The notes under the pieces: generated by a model | The model's input: only the letters and a program-made list of their open reading frames with translations | What the model was told of the DNA's origin: nothing | Databases searched by the model: none | NCBI RefSeq assembly: GCF_011752815.1 | Contig: NZ_VWWV01000002.1 | Location: 806,001-870,000 of the forward strand | Direction of reading: 5' to 3' | Source: Enterobacter sp. Cy-643 | GTDB lineage: Bacteria > Pseudomonadota > Gammaproteobacteria > Enterobacterales > Enterobacteriaceae | Length of the DNA stretch: 64,000 nt | Translations under genes and position numbers: made by a program | Shown here: positions 44,921-55,381 of the stretch, in pieces | Layout of the letters: every line of letters starts with the position of its first letter | How positions within the stretch are numbered: position 1 is the stretch's first letter

Positions 44921-46138
44921 ATGCGCATTCTCCACACATCAGACTGGCACCTCGGCCAAAACTTCTATACCAAAAGCCGGGCTTCTGAACATCAGGCCTT
45001 TCTCGACTGGTTGTTAAACGCCGCGGTCGAGCATCAGGTGGATGCGATCCTCGTCGCGGGAGATATCTTTGATACCGGCTCGCCGCCGAGCTACGCCCGT
45101 GAAATGTATAACCGTTTTGTCGTGCAGCTGCAGAGCACCGGCTGCCAGCTCGTGGTGCTGGCGGGGAATCACGATTCCGTAGCCACCCTGAATGAATCCC
45201 GCGAGCTGCTGGCCTGCCTGAACACCCGCGTCATTGCCAGCGCCCGCCACAGCAAAGACGAACAGGCGCTGCTGCTCAATCAAAAAGACGGCACGCCGGG
45301 CGCGATTCTCTGCCCGATTCCTTTCCTGCGTCCTCGCGACATTCAAAGCAGCCAGGCCGGGCTGTCCGGCCATGAAAAACAGCGCTCTTTAATGGAAGCC
45401 ATCAGCGAACATTACCAGCAATGCTATGCCGCCGCCGTGGCGCTCCGCGGTGACCAGCCGCTGCCGATTATTGCCACCGGGCACCTGACCACGGTAGGTG
45501 TCACGAAATCCGATGCGGTACGCGATATCTATATCGGCACGCTGGATGCCTTCCCGGCGCAGCACTTCCCGCCCGCCGACTATATTGCGCTCGGGCACAT
45601 TCATCGTGCACAAAAAATTGGCGGCACGGAGCACATTCGCTACAGCGGCTCGCCGATTCCGCTGAGCTTCGACGAAACCGGCAAAGCAAAAACCGTTTTT
45701 CTGGTGACATTCAACGCCGGAGCGCTAACCAGCGTCGAGCCTCTGGAAGTCCCTGTCAGCCAGCCGCTGGCCATTGTGAAAGGGTCGCTGCGTGACATCG
45801 AGCAGCAGCTAGAGCAGTGGCGAAACGCGCCTGCTGAACCCAAAGTCTGGCTGGATATCGAAATTGCCACCGACGAATACCTGCACGATATGCAGCGACA
45901 GGTACAGGCGCTCACCGACGATTTACCGGTCGAAGTTGTCCTGCTGCGCCGCAGCCGCGAACAGCGCGAACGGGCGATCGCCAGCCAGCATAAAGAGACG
46001 CTGAGCGAGTTAAGCGTTGAGGAGGTCTTTGAGCGGCGGCTAAGCCAGGAAGAAAACAGCGAGGAGCGCGCCGCCAGGCTAAGAACGCTGTTTGCCCAAA
46101 CCCTTTCAGATTTGCACCAGCAGGAGGAACAGGCATGA
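44921..46138 (+). CDS. sbcD: Exonuclease SbcCD, nuclease subunit SbcD
   Basis: 405-residue Mre11-type metallophosphoesterase. All five motifs are visible: [47 protein letters not shown] and ALGHIHRAQ. With SbcC it opens DNA hairpins and cruciforms and trims protein-blocked ends. The start at 44921 yields [12 protein letters not shown]; a GTG/ATG slightly upstream is not needed. The end overlaps the sbcC start by 4 bp (ATGA). Confidence 0.97.
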   Translation: MRILHTSDWHLGQNFYTKSRASEHQAFLDWLLNAAVEHQVDAILVAGDIFDTGSPPSYAREMYNRFVVQLQSTGCQLVVLAGNHDSVATLNESRELLACLNTRVIASARHSKDEQALLLNQKDGTPGAILCPIPFLRPRDIQSSQAGLSGHEKQRSLMEAISEHYQQCYAAAVALRGDQPLPIIATGHLTTVGVTKSDAVRDIYIGTLDAFPAQHFPPADYIALGHIHRAQKIGGTEHIRYSGSPIPLSFDETGKAKTVFLVTFNAGALTSVEPLEVPVSQPLAIVKGSLRDIEQQLEQWRNAPAEPKVWLDIEIATDEYLHDMQRQVQALTDDLPVEVVLLRRSREQRERAIASQHKETLSELSVEEVFERRLSQEENSEERAARLRTLFAQTLSDLHQQEEQA

Positions 46139-49100
46139 AAATCCTCAGCCTGCGGTTAAAAAACATTAACTCCCTGAAAGGCGAGTGGAAAATTGATTTC
46201 ACCCAGGAGCCTTTCGCCAGCAACGGGCTGTTTGCCATCACCGGCCCCACGGGCGCGGGCAAAACCACCCTGCTGGATGCCATTTGCCTTGCGCTGTACC
46301 ACAAAACACCGCGTCTCAACACCGTGTCACAATCGCAAAATGACCTGATGACCCGGGACACGGCGGAATGCCTGGCCGAAGTCGAGTTTGAGGTAAAAGG
46401 CACGGGCTACCGCGCTTTCTGGAGCCAGAATCGCGCCCGTAACGCGGCAAACGGCAATCTTCAGGCGCCGCGCGTGGAGCTGGCCCAAATCAACGACGGC
46501 AAAATCCTCGCGGATAAAATCAAAGACAAGCTGGAGATCATCGCCTCTCTCACAGGGCTGGACTACGACCGCTTCACCCGCTCAATGATGCTCTCCCAGG
46601 GGCAGTTCGCCGCCTTTTTAAACGCCGATGCCAACGACCGCGCCTCGCTGCTTGAAGAGCTGACCGGCACGGAGATTTACGGCACCGTTTCCGCCGCGGT
46701 GTTTGAAAATCATAAGCAAATCAAAAGCCGCCTTGAAAACCTGCTGGCTCAGGCTTCCGGCGTCGCGCTATTAACCACAGAGCAGCAACAACAGCTTACA
46801 GAGAGTTTGCAGGCGCTCACTCAGGAAGAGAAAAAGCTTTCCGTGGAGCACCAACAGCAGCAGCAACACCAGCAATGGCTCGCTCAGCTAACCCGGCTTT
46901 CTGCCGATAAAGTCCAAAAACAGCAGGCGCTGGACGGCGCCAGTCAGGCGCTCAAGGACGCAGAGCCAGTGCTGGCGAAACTCACCCGAGCCCTGCCCGC
47001 TGAAAAACTTCGCCCTGACTGGCAGCGGCTGCAGGAAAAGCAGCAGTCGCTGAAGCAAAACAGCGAGGCGGCGGAAAAAGTGAATACCCGCTTACAGCAG
47101 CTTTCCGTTCGCCGACAGCAAACCCGGATGCTGGCAGCCGAACAGGCTCAGCGGCTGAAGAGTGAAGCCCGGCAGGTCGAAGACTGGCTCGCGGCAAATG
47201 ACCGCTACAGGCTGTGGTCAGCCGAACTCACGGGCTGGCGCATGGCGTTCACGCAGCAGCGGCGCGACGAAAAACAGCTTACAGAGCTAACGCAGGCGCT
47301 TGAAGCCAGTCGGAAAAAGCTGCAGGCGCTGCCTGAGCCAACGCTCAGCCTTTCGCCTGATGAAGTGAGCGCTCATTTACAGCGAATGCTGAAAACCCGG
47401 CCTGCCCGCCAGCTGCTGGCCACTTTGCAGCCGCAGTTTGCCGCGCTGGAGAAACGTAAATCCGAGCAGCAGCGCGAGCTTGCCGAGCTGGATAAACAGA
47501 TTGCCGAGCGTGACGTTGAACTGGGGCAAAAGCGCCAGCAGTACAAAGACAAACGTCAGCACGAAGCGGATCTGGAAAAAGTCGTCGAGCAGGAAAAGCG
47601 CATCCAAAGCCTTGAAGCCGAGCGCGCGCGCCTGCAGCCTGATTCGCCGTGCCCGCTTTGCGGCTCAACCCAGCACCCGGCTGTAGAAGCGTATAAGACT
47701 CTCGAACCCGGGGAGAACCAACAGCGCCTTGCCGCTCTTAAGCAAGAAGTGGCTAAGCTCGCAGAGCTTGGCTTTGCCCTTAAAGGCCAGCTGGATACCC
47801 AGCGCCAGCAGCGCGAAAAACTGGTGCAGGCCAGCACCGCCATTGAGGCAGAAAAAACGTTGCTCTCGGCCCGCTGGCAGCAGCAGTGTGCAGAACTGGC
47901 TATCGCTTTAACGCCTCAGGACGATCTCAGCGCTTGGCTTGACGATCAGGAACAGCGCGAGCTGATGCTGCGCCAGCTTGGCGAGCGTCAGGCGCTGGAG
48001 GCGCAATACCAGCGCGACGGTCAGCAGCATGAAAAGCTGAACGCAGACTTTGTGGCGCTGCGCACTTCGCTACAAACGGCGCTGGAACAGGCTGGCCTTC
48101 AGCGGCCTGAGTCGGGCGAAGAACAAACCTGGCTGGAGGCACGCCAAAAAGAATCTCAGCAATGGCTGCACCAGCAGGACAAGCTGCCGCAGCTTCGCCA
48201 GCAGCTCTCCGCTCTCGAGATGTTGCTCTCGACCTTCGCGGACGATGGCTCCACCCCGCTGCCGCTGGATGAACACGAGCATCAGGCTGCTCTGCAAAAC
48301 TGGCAGGCATTGCATAACGATTGCAACCTCCTTGAAGGGCAGCGCCAGTCCCTGCAACAACAGCTGAAGCAAAGCGAAGAAGAAAGCACGGCGGCGCAAA
48401 CGCAGTTCAGGAATGCGCTTTCGGCCAGCCAGTTCAGCGATGAGGCCGATTTCCGCAGCGCCCTGCTGGAAGAGCCAGAGCGCCTTGAACTGGAACAGCG
48501 TCAACAGCTGCTGGAGCGCCAGCATCAGCAGCAGGTCACTCTGCTGAAACAGGCGGAAAGTGCGCTGACCCAGCACGTATCGGCGCGGCCAGAAAATCTG
48601 CATGACGAAATAGACCTTAGCGCGCTGGAGACACAAATTTCAGCGCTTGGCCTCCAGCTGCGTGAGAATGCCTCACAGCAAGGTCAAATCCTCCAGCAGC
48701 TACGCCACGACGAGGAAAACCGGGTTCGCCAGCAAACGCTGATGCAGGAAATAAAAGCCTGTGAAGCGCAGGCAGAAGACTGGGGCTACCTCAACGCGCT
48801 TATCGGCTCCAAAGAAGGGGATAAATTCCGCAAATTTGCACAAGGTCTGACGCTGGATAACCTCGTCTGGCTGGCAAACAATCAGCTCAATCGCCTGCAC
48901 GGGCGCTACCTGCTGCAGCGCAAAGACAGCGAAGCGCTTGAATTACAGGTGGTCGATACCTGGCAGGCCGATGCGGTACGCGACACCCGCACGCTTTCCG
49001 GCGGCGAAAGCTTCCTGGTAAGCCTGGCGCTGGCGCTGGCGTTATCCGACCTGGTCAGCCATAAAACCCGCATTGACTCTCTGTTCCTGGATGAAGGTTT

Positions 49101-49290
49101 TGGCACCCTGGACGCACAGACGCTGGATACCGCACTCGACGCCCTGGATACGCTGAACGCCAGCGGCAAAACCATCGGCGTTATCAGCCACGTTGAGGCG
49201 ATGAAAGAGCGGATCCCGGTGCAGATTAAGGTGAAGAAGATTAACGGGCTAGGTGTAAGTCGCCTGGATAAGGCTTTCGCGGTGGAGTGA
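46135..49290 (+). CDS. sbcC: Exonuclease SbcCD, ATPase subunit SbcC
   Basis: 1051-residue Rad50/SMC-like ATPase. N-terminal Walker A is [16 protein letters not shown] (about 35-50). Long Gln/Glu/Leu-rich coiled coils (about 190-510 and 530-870) flank the zinc hook [13 protein letters not shown]. The C-terminal lobe holds the signature [18 protein letters not shown] and Walker [14 protein letters not shown]. Partners with SbcD to cut palindromic DNA, which is relevant to the inverted repeats downstream. Followed by a 457-bp non-coding gap where E. coli has araJ. Confidence 0.97.
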   Translation: MKILSLRLKNINSLKGEWKIDFTQEPFASNGLFAITGPTGAGKTTLLDAICLALYHKTPRLNTVSQSQNDLMTRDTAECLAEVEFEVKGTGYRAFWSQNRARNAANGNLQAPRVELAQINDGKILADKIKDKLEIIASLTGLDYDRFTRSMMLSQGQFAAFLNADANDRASLLEELTGTEIYGTVSAAVFENHKQIKSRLENLLAQASGVALLTTEQQQQLTESLQALTQEEKKLSVEHQQQQQHQQWLAQLTRLSADKVQKQQALDGASQALKDAEPVLAKLTRALPAEKLRPDWQRLQEKQQSLKQNSEAAEKVNTRLQQLSVRRQQTRMLAAEQAQRLKSEARQVEDWLAANDRYRLWSAELTGWRMAFTQQRRDEKQLTELTQALEASRKKLQALPEPTLSLSPDEVSAHLQRMLKTRPARQLLATLQPQFAALEKRKSEQQRELAELDKQIAERDVELGQKRQQYKDKRQHEADLEKVVEQEKRIQSLEAERARLQPDSPCPLCGSTQHPAVEAYKTLEPGENQQRLAALKQEVAKLAELGFALKGQLDTQRQQREKLVQASTAIEAEKTLLSARWQQQCAELAIALTPQDDLSAWLDDQEQRELMLRQLGERQALEAQYQRDGQQHEKLNADFVALRTSLQTALEQAGLQRPESGEEQTWLEARQKESQQWLHQQDKLPQLRQQLSALEMLLSTFADDGSTPLPLDEHEHQAALQNWQALHNDCNLLEGQRQSLQQQLKQSEEESTAAQTQFRNALSASQFSDEADFRSALLEEPERLELEQRQQLLERQHQQQVTLLKQAESALTQHVSARPENLHDEIDLSALETQISALGLQLRENASQQGQILQQLRHDEENRVRQQTLMQEIKACEAQAEDWGYLNALIGSKEGDKFRKFAQGLTLDNLVWLANNQLNRLHGRYLLQRKDSEALELQVVDTWQADAVRDTRTLSGGESFLVSLALALALSDLVSHKTRIDSLFLDEGFGTLDAQTLDTALDALDTLNASGKTIGVISHVEAMKERIPVQIKVKKINGLGVSRLDKAFAVE

Positions 49291-49360
49291 TCCTTGCCAG
49301 GCTCTCACCAAAGGGAAGGCTCTTTAAGTCACAAGTACGCTTATGAAGGAACGGTTAAGG

Positions 49361-49643
49361 TTCCGTTCACTTCCAGTTCGGTTTCATATGTCACCACCGC
49401 ATCGGTGAACGTCTCAGGGGAATCACCGTCATTCCCCTGAGAACCCGGACTCCCGGCGAAATAAATCGACCGCGTGAGCGGCAGACCTCCGTTTTATCTC
49501 CCAGTCCTGGGTCGGCTGAGATGCGTTCCCGACGCTCTCAGCCTCCGGCCAGTCGGAGAGAAAACGCAGGCGATTTAAGCCGGAACCGTGTTTCGCTTTA
49601 AACCCGGTACTAACTTCAACTACGCTGTCGCTTCTGGTTTTTC
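49361..49643 (+). repeat. Structured intergenic repeat, copy B (downstream of sbcC)
   Basis: About 283 bp, an inverted copy of 39165-39472. It begins TTCCGTTCACTTCCA 70 bp after the sbcC stop, in the sbcC sense. Hairpins: CTCAGGGGAAT/ATTCCCCTGAG (49413-49441), CCGC-GTGA-GCGG (49470-49481), a long-range stem CCTCCGTTTT/AAAACGCAGG (49486-49495 with 49561-49570), and within it CCCAG/CTGGG, GGCTGAGATGCGT/ACGCTCTCAGCC (49514-49543) and CTCCG/CGGAG. Compared with copy A, the fourth pair of the first hairpin is A-T instead of G-C, and one inner pair of the 49514 hairpin is C-G instead of T-A, so pairing is kept where bases changed. Confidence 0.85.
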
Positions 49644-49703
49644 AACTCCCCCTACTCCTCTCCCAGAGGCATAGGGAATAAACCACATTTCCGGCATCTG
49701 TTT

Positions 49704-49743
49704 TCCCCCTCTCCCCCACGGGGAGAGGGCCGGGGTGAGGGGG
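49704..49743. repeat. Palindromic CCCTCTCCCC / GGGGAGAGGGCCGGGGTGAGG repeat (end of composite element B)
   Basis: CCCCCTCTCCCC and GGGGAGAGGG pair as a hairpin, then CCGGGGTGAGGGG completes the dispersed-repeat end. It stands 60 bp after structured copy B and ends just before the mak stop codon, giving the same composite order as 39074-39472. Confidence 0.75.
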
Positions 49744-49747
49744 GAAT

Positions 49748-50659
49748 TTACTTCTCTATCGGCCACAGCCACGCCGCACCGCGAACGCCGCTGGAATCCC
49801 CGTGCACCGCTTTGCGAACAGGCGTTTCACACTCGCCGCCAAACACCCACGGTTTAATCAGCTGCGGCACCGTCCGGTATAAACGCTCCACGTTACTCAT
49901 CCCGCCGCCCAGCACGATCACGTCCGGATCAAGAATGTTGACGATATGCGCCAGCGACTTCGCGAGACGCATCTCATAGCGGCTGATAGCCAGCTCCGCC
50001 AGCGGATCCTGCTGCTCTGCCAGGCTGATGATTTCGTGCCCTTTCAGCGTTTTTCCGCTCAGACGCTGATAGTCCGTGCCAAATCCGGTGCCGGAAATAA
50101 AGGTCTCAATGCAGCCCTGCTTACCGCAGTAGCAAGGCACTTCTTCCCGAAAACGCAGTTCATCTTCATCCATCCACGGCAGCGGGTTATGTCCCCACTC
50201 GCCCGCGGTGCCGTTGCCGCCGATCAGGCTCCGGCCATTGATCGCCACGCCCGCGCCGCAGCCGGTACCGATGATCACCGCAAAGACAATCGGCGCCCCT
50301 GCTGCTGCGCCATCGATAGCTTCCGACACCGCCAGGCAGTTAGCATCGTTCGCCAGCCTGACCTCACGTTTAAGCGCCAGGCTGAGATCCTTGTCAAACG
50401 GCTGCCCGTTCAGCCAGGTTGAGTTCGCATTTTTCACCACTCGGGTATAAGGGGAGATCGATCCCGGGATCCCAAGCCCTACCGTACCGGTCTCGCCCGT
50501 GGCTTCTTCCGCCAGCCGCACCAGCTCAACAATGTTTTTGATGGTGGCCTGGTAGTCGTTTTTTGGCGTGGGCAAACGGTGGCGATAAAGTTGTTTACCG
50601 TCGTCTGCCAGCGCGATCACTTCTGTTTTAGTCCCACCGAGATCGATACCTATGCGCAC
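49748..50659 (-). CDS. mak: Fructokinase Mak (ROK family)
   Basis: 303-residue ATP-dependent sugar kinase (E. coli Mak/YajF, 302), phosphorylating fructose and, weakly, mannose. It shows the N-terminal phosphate loop [30 protein letters not shown] and [18 protein letters not shown] (catalytic Asp), [13 protein letters not shown], and the ROK zinc motif [12 protein letters not shown] with [14 protein letters not shown]. Divergent from rdgC; convergent with sbcC across the repeat region. Confidence 0.95.
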   Translation of the reverse strand: MRIGIDLGGTKTEVIALADDGKQLYRHRLPTPKNDYQATIKNIVELVRLAEEATGETGTVGLGIPGSISPYTRVVKNANSTWLNGQPFDKDLSLALKREVRLANDANCLAVSEAIDGAAAGAPIVFAVIIGTGCGAGVAINGRSLIGGNGTAGEWGHNPLPWMDEDELRFREEVPCYCGKQGCIETFISGTGFGTDYQRLSGKTLKGHEIISLAEQQDPLAELAISRYEMRLAKSLAHIVNILDPDVIVLGGGMSNVERLYRTVPQLIKPWVFGGECETPVRKAVHGDSSGVRGAAWLWPIEK

Positions 50660-50784
50660 AAGAACTTCCTCATTTGGTGATAATTATCAACTACCTAAAA
50701 TGCAGGCCAAGCAAAGACAATGAAACGAGGCCGTCAATTCGTTATCATGCCCGCTGCGTTTAACTGACAACCTGGGACAGAATC

Positions 50785-51696
50785 ATGCTGTGGTTTAAAA
50801 ATTTAATGGTTTACCGTTTAAGCCGTGACATCACGCTGACGGCGGATGCAATGGAAAAACAGTTAGCCGCCTTCACCTTCACCCCTTGCGGCAGCCAGGA
50901 CATGGCCAAAACCGGCTGGGTGTCGCCGATGGGCTCGCACAGCGATGCATTAACCCATGTTGCCAACGGCCAGATTGTGATTTGCGCCCGTAAAGAAGAA
51001 AAAATTCTGCCCGCTCCGGTCATCAAACAGGCTCTTGAAGCCAAAATCAATAAGCTCGAAGCGGAACAGGCCCGCAAGCTGAAGAAGACCGAGAAAGATT
51101 CCCTCAAAGACGAAGTGCTGCACTCCCTGCTGCCGCGCGCTTTCAGCCGCTTTAGCCAGACTATGATGTGGATAGACACCGTCAACGGCCTGATCATGGT
51201 TGACTGCGCCAGCGCCAAAAAAGCGGAAGATACGCTGGCCCTGCTGCGTAAAAGCCTGGGTTCTCTGCCGGTGGTCCCGCTGGCGCTGGAAAACCCTATC
51301 GAACTGACGCTGACCGAGTGGGTACGTTCAGGGGATGTTCCGGCAGGCTTTGCGCTGATGGACGAAGCTGAGCTCAAGGCAATCCTTGAAGGCGGCGGCG
51401 TGATCCGCTGCAAGCAGCAAGAGCTGGTATGCGATGAAATCGCCGCGCACATTGAAACCGGTAAAGTGGTCACCAAGCTGGCGCTGGACTGGCAGGAGCG
51501 TATTCAGTTCGTGCTGGCGGACGATGGCTCTGTCAAACGCCTGAAGTTTGCCGATATCCTGCGCGAACAGAACGACGATATCGACCGGGAAGATTTTGGC
51601 GGGCGTTTTGACGCCGATTTTATTCTGATGACCGGCGAGCTGTCGGCGCTGATTACCAATCTGGTGGAAGCTCTCGGCGGAGAAGCTCAGCGTTAA
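50785..51696 (+). CDS. rdgC: Recombination-associated protein RdgC
   Basis: 303-residue ring-forming DNA-binding protein that limits RecA activity and is needed by recA-dependent replication-restart mutants. Starts [16 protein letters not shown] and has the conserved [20 protein letters not shown] and [16 protein letters not shown]. Length equals E. coli RdgC. Monocistronic, with a 125-bp promoter region shared with mak. Confidence 0.96.
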   Translation: MLWFKNLMVYRLSRDITLTADAMEKQLAAFTFTPCGSQDMAKTGWVSPMGSHSDALTHVANGQIVICARKEEKILPAPVIKQALEAKINKLEAEQARKLKKTEKDSLKDEVLHSLLPRAFSRFSQTMMWIDTVNGLIMVDCASAKKAEDTLALLRKSLGSLPVVPLALENPIELTLTEWVRSGDVPAGFALMDEAELKAILEGGGVIRCKQQELVCDEIAAHIETGKVVTKLALDWQERIQFVLADDGSVKRLKFADILREQNDDIDREDFGGRFDADFILMTGELSALITNLVEALGGEAQR

Positions 51697-51714
51697 TCGC
51701 TGCGGCTGACGCAT

Positions 51715-51744
51715 AAAAAAGCCCCTCGCGATGAAACGAGGGGC
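51715..51744 (-). terminator. Rho-independent terminator of ppnP
   Basis: Read on the minus strand, GCCCCTCG and CGAGGGGC pair around an 8-nt loop and are followed by six T residues. It lies between the convergent rdgC and ppnP stops; the T run favours ppnP. Confidence 0.85.
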
Positions 51745-51755
51745 CTGAAACTCAG

Positions 51756-52109
<354 letters not shown>

Positions 52110-52131
52110 TCACGCAAATTGTTAATTCCGT

Positions 52132-52809
52132 TCAGATAAGCAATTCCGCGGCTAATCTGGCCACCAGCACGTTGGACAACAGCACCGGCACATCCAGCTG
52201 CTTTTGCAGTAAATCCCGGTGTTTTTGATGGTAGCCAAGGCAGTCCAGGACCAGAACATCCGCCCCCTCAGCCATCAGTTTTTTCCCCGCCTCCAAGAGA
52301 TCGTTTTCACTGCCGTGTATCGGGTTCGCGAGCGCGTATAGCGGCGGACGGGTCAGCTTGCGCCACTTCAGCTCCTGAAACTTAATCATTTCGGCTACCG
52401 GCAGAATGATCCCCACCTGATGCCCATCGACAATCGACGCCACCAGCGGAGGAATAATACGCTCAGGCTCGAGCAGGATGGCATTGCGGGCGCTCAACCC
52501 CGTCAGCGGCATCGTGCTCATCAGCAGGATAACTTCGTAGGCCTGGTTATCCAGCTGTTCGATGATGCCCTGCATCGCAATGGAGATTTTGTCCCGCCCG
52601 ACTGACGTAATGGTGTTATCCGCCAGGAGCGTGAGCAGCGTTTCTTCGCCGGGGGAAGGGGAAAATTGACGGCGAATCTCATCGGGGGAGAGGTTGCCCA
52701 GCAGGCTAACCTGGGAGATTTGTTGTTCAGAGATATGTTCAGTTAAAAAAGGTAAAACCTCACTGACTGATACTTTGCCGACGGTGAGAATGGCTACAGT
52801 TGGTTTCAT
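52132..52809 (-). CDS. aroM: AroM family protein
   Basis: 225-residue protein of unknown biochemical role, co-expressed with aroL in E. coli under TyrR/TrpR control. Starts MKPTVAILTVGKVSVSEVLP and has a Rossmann-like/racemase-like layout with LLMSTMPLTGLSARNAILLE and GADVLVLDCLGYHQKHRDLL (Cys-containing). Last gene of aroL-yaiA-aroM, but with 249 bp between yaiA and aroM, so an extra promoter is possible. Confidence 0.93.
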   Translation of the reverse strand: MKPTVAILTVGKVSVSEVLPFLTEHISEQQISQVSLLGNLSPDEIRRQFSPSPGEETLLTLLADNTITSVGRDKISIAMQGIIEQLDNQAYEVILLMSTMPLTGLSARNAILLEPERIIPPLVASIVDGHQVGIILPVAEMIKFQELKWRKLTRPPLYALANPIHGSENDLLEAGKKLMAEGADVLVLDCLGYHQKHRDLLQKQLDVPVLLSNVLVARLAAELLI

Positions 52810-53058
52810 GCTTCGCTCCGCTATTACTCAGTTACCGCCCTCTTCGCTGCACTGCTCCACGTCCGCTATGAAATAACTCCGCCGGGATCGATCGTTTTTC
52901 GATCGCCACGATCCGCAGCATACAACCAGAGCGACATCGAAATCCTTAACGAAACATCAACTACTGAGCAACATCTCTAATGGAATATATTTTAGCTAAA
53001 TGAATAAGATAAAAGTTTCTCTTATGAGAGGTGAAACGCTCACGCCCGCATCCATCCT
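52810..53058. other. Intergenic gap yaiA-aroM
   Basis: 249 bp with no gene. Contains CGATCG-TTTTT-CGATCG (52889-52905), a small hairpin without a terminator tail on either strand, and an AT-rich stretch at 52975-53020. I see nothing else. Confidence 0.5.
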
Positions 53059-53250
53059 TCAGGATTTATCAGGATCTTCATAGCGCTGTTTTGCGTCCAG
53101 AGCTTCCTGGCGCGTTTCGTGTTCGCTTATCAGCGTATCCTGATGGGGATGATCTGCCCGCAGCTGGTATCCGGTCACGGTTGAACCCGGCACACCTTTC
53201 TGCACTTCGACAATTCGGGCTTCACGGGGATAGGGAGGTTGAATGGCCAT
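53059..53250 (-). CDS. yaiA: Conserved small protein YaiA
   Basis: 63-residue soluble protein starting [20 protein letters not shown] and ending RYEDPDKS, the length of E. coli YaiA. Function unknown. It lies 41 bp after aroL in the aroL-yaiA-aroM transcript, so it is probably induced with aromatic amino acid limitation. Confidence 0.93.
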   Translation of the reverse strand: MAIQPPYPREARIVEVQKGVPGSTVTGYQLRADHPHQDTLISEHETRQEALDAKQRYEDPDKS

Positions 53251-53291
53251 CGCTCGTCCTCAATGTCTTATGGATGAGCGTTAAGTATAGG

Positions 53292-53816
53292 CTAACTGGC
53301 GCGGGCCATTTGTAATGCGCTGAGGATAGCTTCCACCACCGCATCCGGAGAGCGGGTAGCGTCCACAATATGGCGGGCAACCTGCCGGTAGAGCCCTTCG
53401 CGAGCGGCGAGCACGTCAACGATTTCATCGGTAACGCCTTTCCCTGTCAGCGTTGGGCGCTGCCCTTCTTCCGGGGAAGCGGTCAGGCGTGAAGCCAGGA
53501 CCTGTGCCGGAGCATGTAACCAAACCGGGGTGCCGTTTTCCTGCATAAACTGCCGATTGCCTTCTGCCAGCACCATACCGCCCCCGGTCGCCACAACCGT
53601 CGCCGGGGCCGTCACGCGCTGAAGCGCATCAGATTCACGAGCACGAAACCCTTCCCAGCCCTCTTCGGCCACAATCTCCGCCACGCTCTTACCGGTGTGG
53701 TTCAGCAGGAAACTATCGGTATCGACAAAGGCGTAACCCAGCGTTCTCGCCAATGCCTGACCGACGGTCGTCTTACCACAGCCGCGAGCGCCGACTAAGA
53801 ATAGGGGTTGAGTCAT
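53292..53816 (-). CDS. aroL: Shikimate kinase II
   Basis: 174-residue P-loop kinase for the fifth step of the shikimate pathway. Walker A is [14 protein letters not shown] (residues 9-16 region); substrate site [32 protein letters not shown]; lid [20 protein letters not shown]. The start at 53816 gives [12 protein letters not shown]; an upstream ATG at 53876 is not family sequence. TrpR- and TyrR-type operators lie just upstream. Confidence 0.96.
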   Translation of the reverse strand: MTQPLFLVGARGCGKTTVGQALARTLGYAFVDTDSFLLNHTGKSVAEIVAEEGWEGFRARESDALQRVTAPATVVATGGGMVLAEGNRQFMQENGTPVWLHAPAQVLASRLTASPEEGQRPTLTGKGVTDEIVDVLAAREGLYRQVARHIVDATRSPDAVVEAILSALQMARAS

Positions 53817-53887
53817 CAAAGATAATCCTCGGAAATGCGGGCCTGAGGCCACTGGGGGGTAAAAGCAGGAAAACAAAATGCGATAAT

Positions 53888-53901
53888 ACCACTAAACTAG
53901 T
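53888..53901. promoter_or_regulatory. TrpR operator-like site upstream of aroL
   Basis: Read on the minus strand, ACTAGTTTAGTGGT has 11 of 14 identities to the trp operator core ACTAGTTAACTAGT. E. coli aroL is known to be controlled by TrpR together with TyrR. Confidence 0.55.
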
Positions 53902-53911
53902 ACACAACAAG

Positions 53912-53929
53912 TGTAAACTTTTTATTACA
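53912..53929. promoter_or_regulatory. TyrR box upstream of aroL
   Basis: TGTAAA-N6-ATTACA differs from the strong TyrR box TGTAAA-N6-TTTACA at one position. A second, weaker half match TGTAAA starts at 53988. The 351-bp gap between aroL and the DUF2076 gene otherwise shows no gene. Confidence 0.65.
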
Positions 53930-54167
53930 AAAGTGAAGTTTATCGCTTAAAAGCTAGCTATTACGGCATTAACTGATACATAACAAGTGTAAACTAAATC
54001 CACCACTCGCTAACTGCGCCACAATACTTTAAACGCCAGGCCAATGACAACCCTTAATCTGAGATTCGGTAACACATTTATGGTTAGCTTTACGATTAAG
54101 GCGTTTCACCTACGCTGAATGTGATCCAGACTCGTTTTAAGATTTCATCATGACAGAGGTATGAACC

Positions 54168-54923
54168 ATGCAAGCTGAAGAGCAGCGTCTTATCGACGGG
54201 CTTTTTGACCGTCTGAAACAGGCTGAAAGCCAAAGTGCCACCCGCGATGCGGCCGCCGAACAGCGGATTGCGCAACACCTCAGCCAGCAGCCGGGTGCCG
54301 CTTACTACATGACCCAGACGATCCTGATTCAGGAAGCGGCCATGAAGCAGCTGAATGGCAAAATTCAGGCCCTGGAAGCGCAGGTCAGCGAACTGGAGCA
54401 GAAGTCTCGCCAGCAGCAAAGCAGCGGCGGCTTCCTTGCCGGATTGTTCGGCGGCGGCGGCAGCAATAATACTGCTCGCGGCTCCGATCCGATTCCTGGC
54501 AGCCAGAACTATGGCGCCTCTTCTGCGCCAGGCTACGGCGCACCGCAACAGGGCGGATACAACGCCCCGGCCGGGTATGGTGCGCCACAGCAGCAGGCAG
54601 CCCCTGCCAGCGCGCCGCGTGCCGGAGGCGGGTTCTTATCTGGCGCGCTGCAAACCGCAGCGGGCGTAGCCGGTGGTGTCGTGGTGGCAGAAATGCTGAC
54701 CAGCATGTTCCACCGCAGCCAGCCGGAAGAGATCGTCAATATTATCAATGAACCGGCGCCCACCTTCGACAACAGCTCATTCGATTCGGTCAACGACTAC
54801 AGCCAGGTCGACGACCGCCAGTTCCTGAACCAGGGCGGCTGGCAGTCGCAGGACAACACCGATTACGGTAACGATGATTTTGGCGGCGACGATTACGGCG
54901 ACGACGACGACAGCTTTATCTAA
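54168..54923 (+). CDS. DUF2076-type protein
   Basis: 251 residues, no signal peptide. A helical N-terminal domain (1-80: [20 protein letters not shown], then [19 protein letters not shown]) is followed by glycine-rich [12 protein letters not shown], a low-complexity [20 protein letters not shown] repeat, a hydrophobic [20 protein letters not shown] near 155-175 and an Asp-rich tail [17 protein letters not shown] recognise the DUF2076 layout, of unknown function. It is not in this place in E. coli K-12 and overlaps the convergent yaiI stop by 4 bp. Confidence 0.75.
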   Translation: MQAEEQRLIDGLFDRLKQAESQSATRDAAAEQRIAQHLSQQPGAAYYMTQTILIQEAAMKQLNGKIQALEAQVSELEQKSRQQQSSGGFLAGLFGGGGSNNTARGSDPIPGSQNYGASSAPGYGAPQQGGYNAPAGYGAPQQQAAPASAPRAGGGFLSGALQTAAGVAGGVVVAEMLTSMFHRSQPEEIVNIINEPAPTFDNSSFDSVNDYSQVDDRQFLNQGGWQSQDNTDYGNDDFGGDDYGDDDDSFI

Positions 54924-55381
54924 GACTTCTGCACCCGCGCGACCTTCAGCAGCCATTTTTCCAGCTCATTGGCAAACTGCTGGCGGTCGCGCTGGCTCAG
55001 ACTGTCAGGCCCGCCGGTTTGCACGCCGCTGGCGCGCAGAGTATCCATAAAGTCACGCATCGTCAGGCGTTCACGAATGGTTGCAGGGGTATATAGCTCG
55101 CCCCGGGGATTTAGCGCCACCGCCCCTTTCTCCAGCACATCTGCCGCCAGCGGAATATCGGCGGTGATCACCAGATCGTCTTTTTCACAGCGACGTACAA
55201 TTTCGTTATCCGCCACGTCAAATCCTGAGGCAACCTGAAGACTGCGAATAAAGCGCGACGGCGGCGTTTTCATCCCCTGATTGGCCACCAGCGTGACCAT
55301 AACCTGAGCACGATCTGCCGCGCGAAACAGCACCTCTTTGATGACTTTTGGACACGCATCGGCATCCACCCAAATTTGCAT
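54920..55381 (-). CDS. yaiI: UPF0178/DUF188 protein YaiI
   Basis: 153-residue PIN-like-fold protein starting [20 protein letters not shown], with the acidic residues VDADACP and [20 protein letters not shown] typical of the family; probable nuclease-like fold, function unknown. The start at 55381 matches the family. Its stop overlaps the tail of the DUF2076 gene. Confidence 0.93.
   Translation of the reverse strand: MQIWVDADACPKVIKEVLFRAADRAQVMVTLVANQGMKTPPSRFIRSLQVASGFDVADNEIVRRCEKDDLVITADIPLAADVLEKGAVALNPRGELYTPATIRERLTMRDFMDTLRASGVQTGGPDSLSQRDRQQFANELEKWLLKVARVQKS

Noticed and set aside
52889-52905. Terminator between yaiA and aroM
   Set aside because: The CGATCG hairpin has no T run after the stem on either strand, so termination is not supported.
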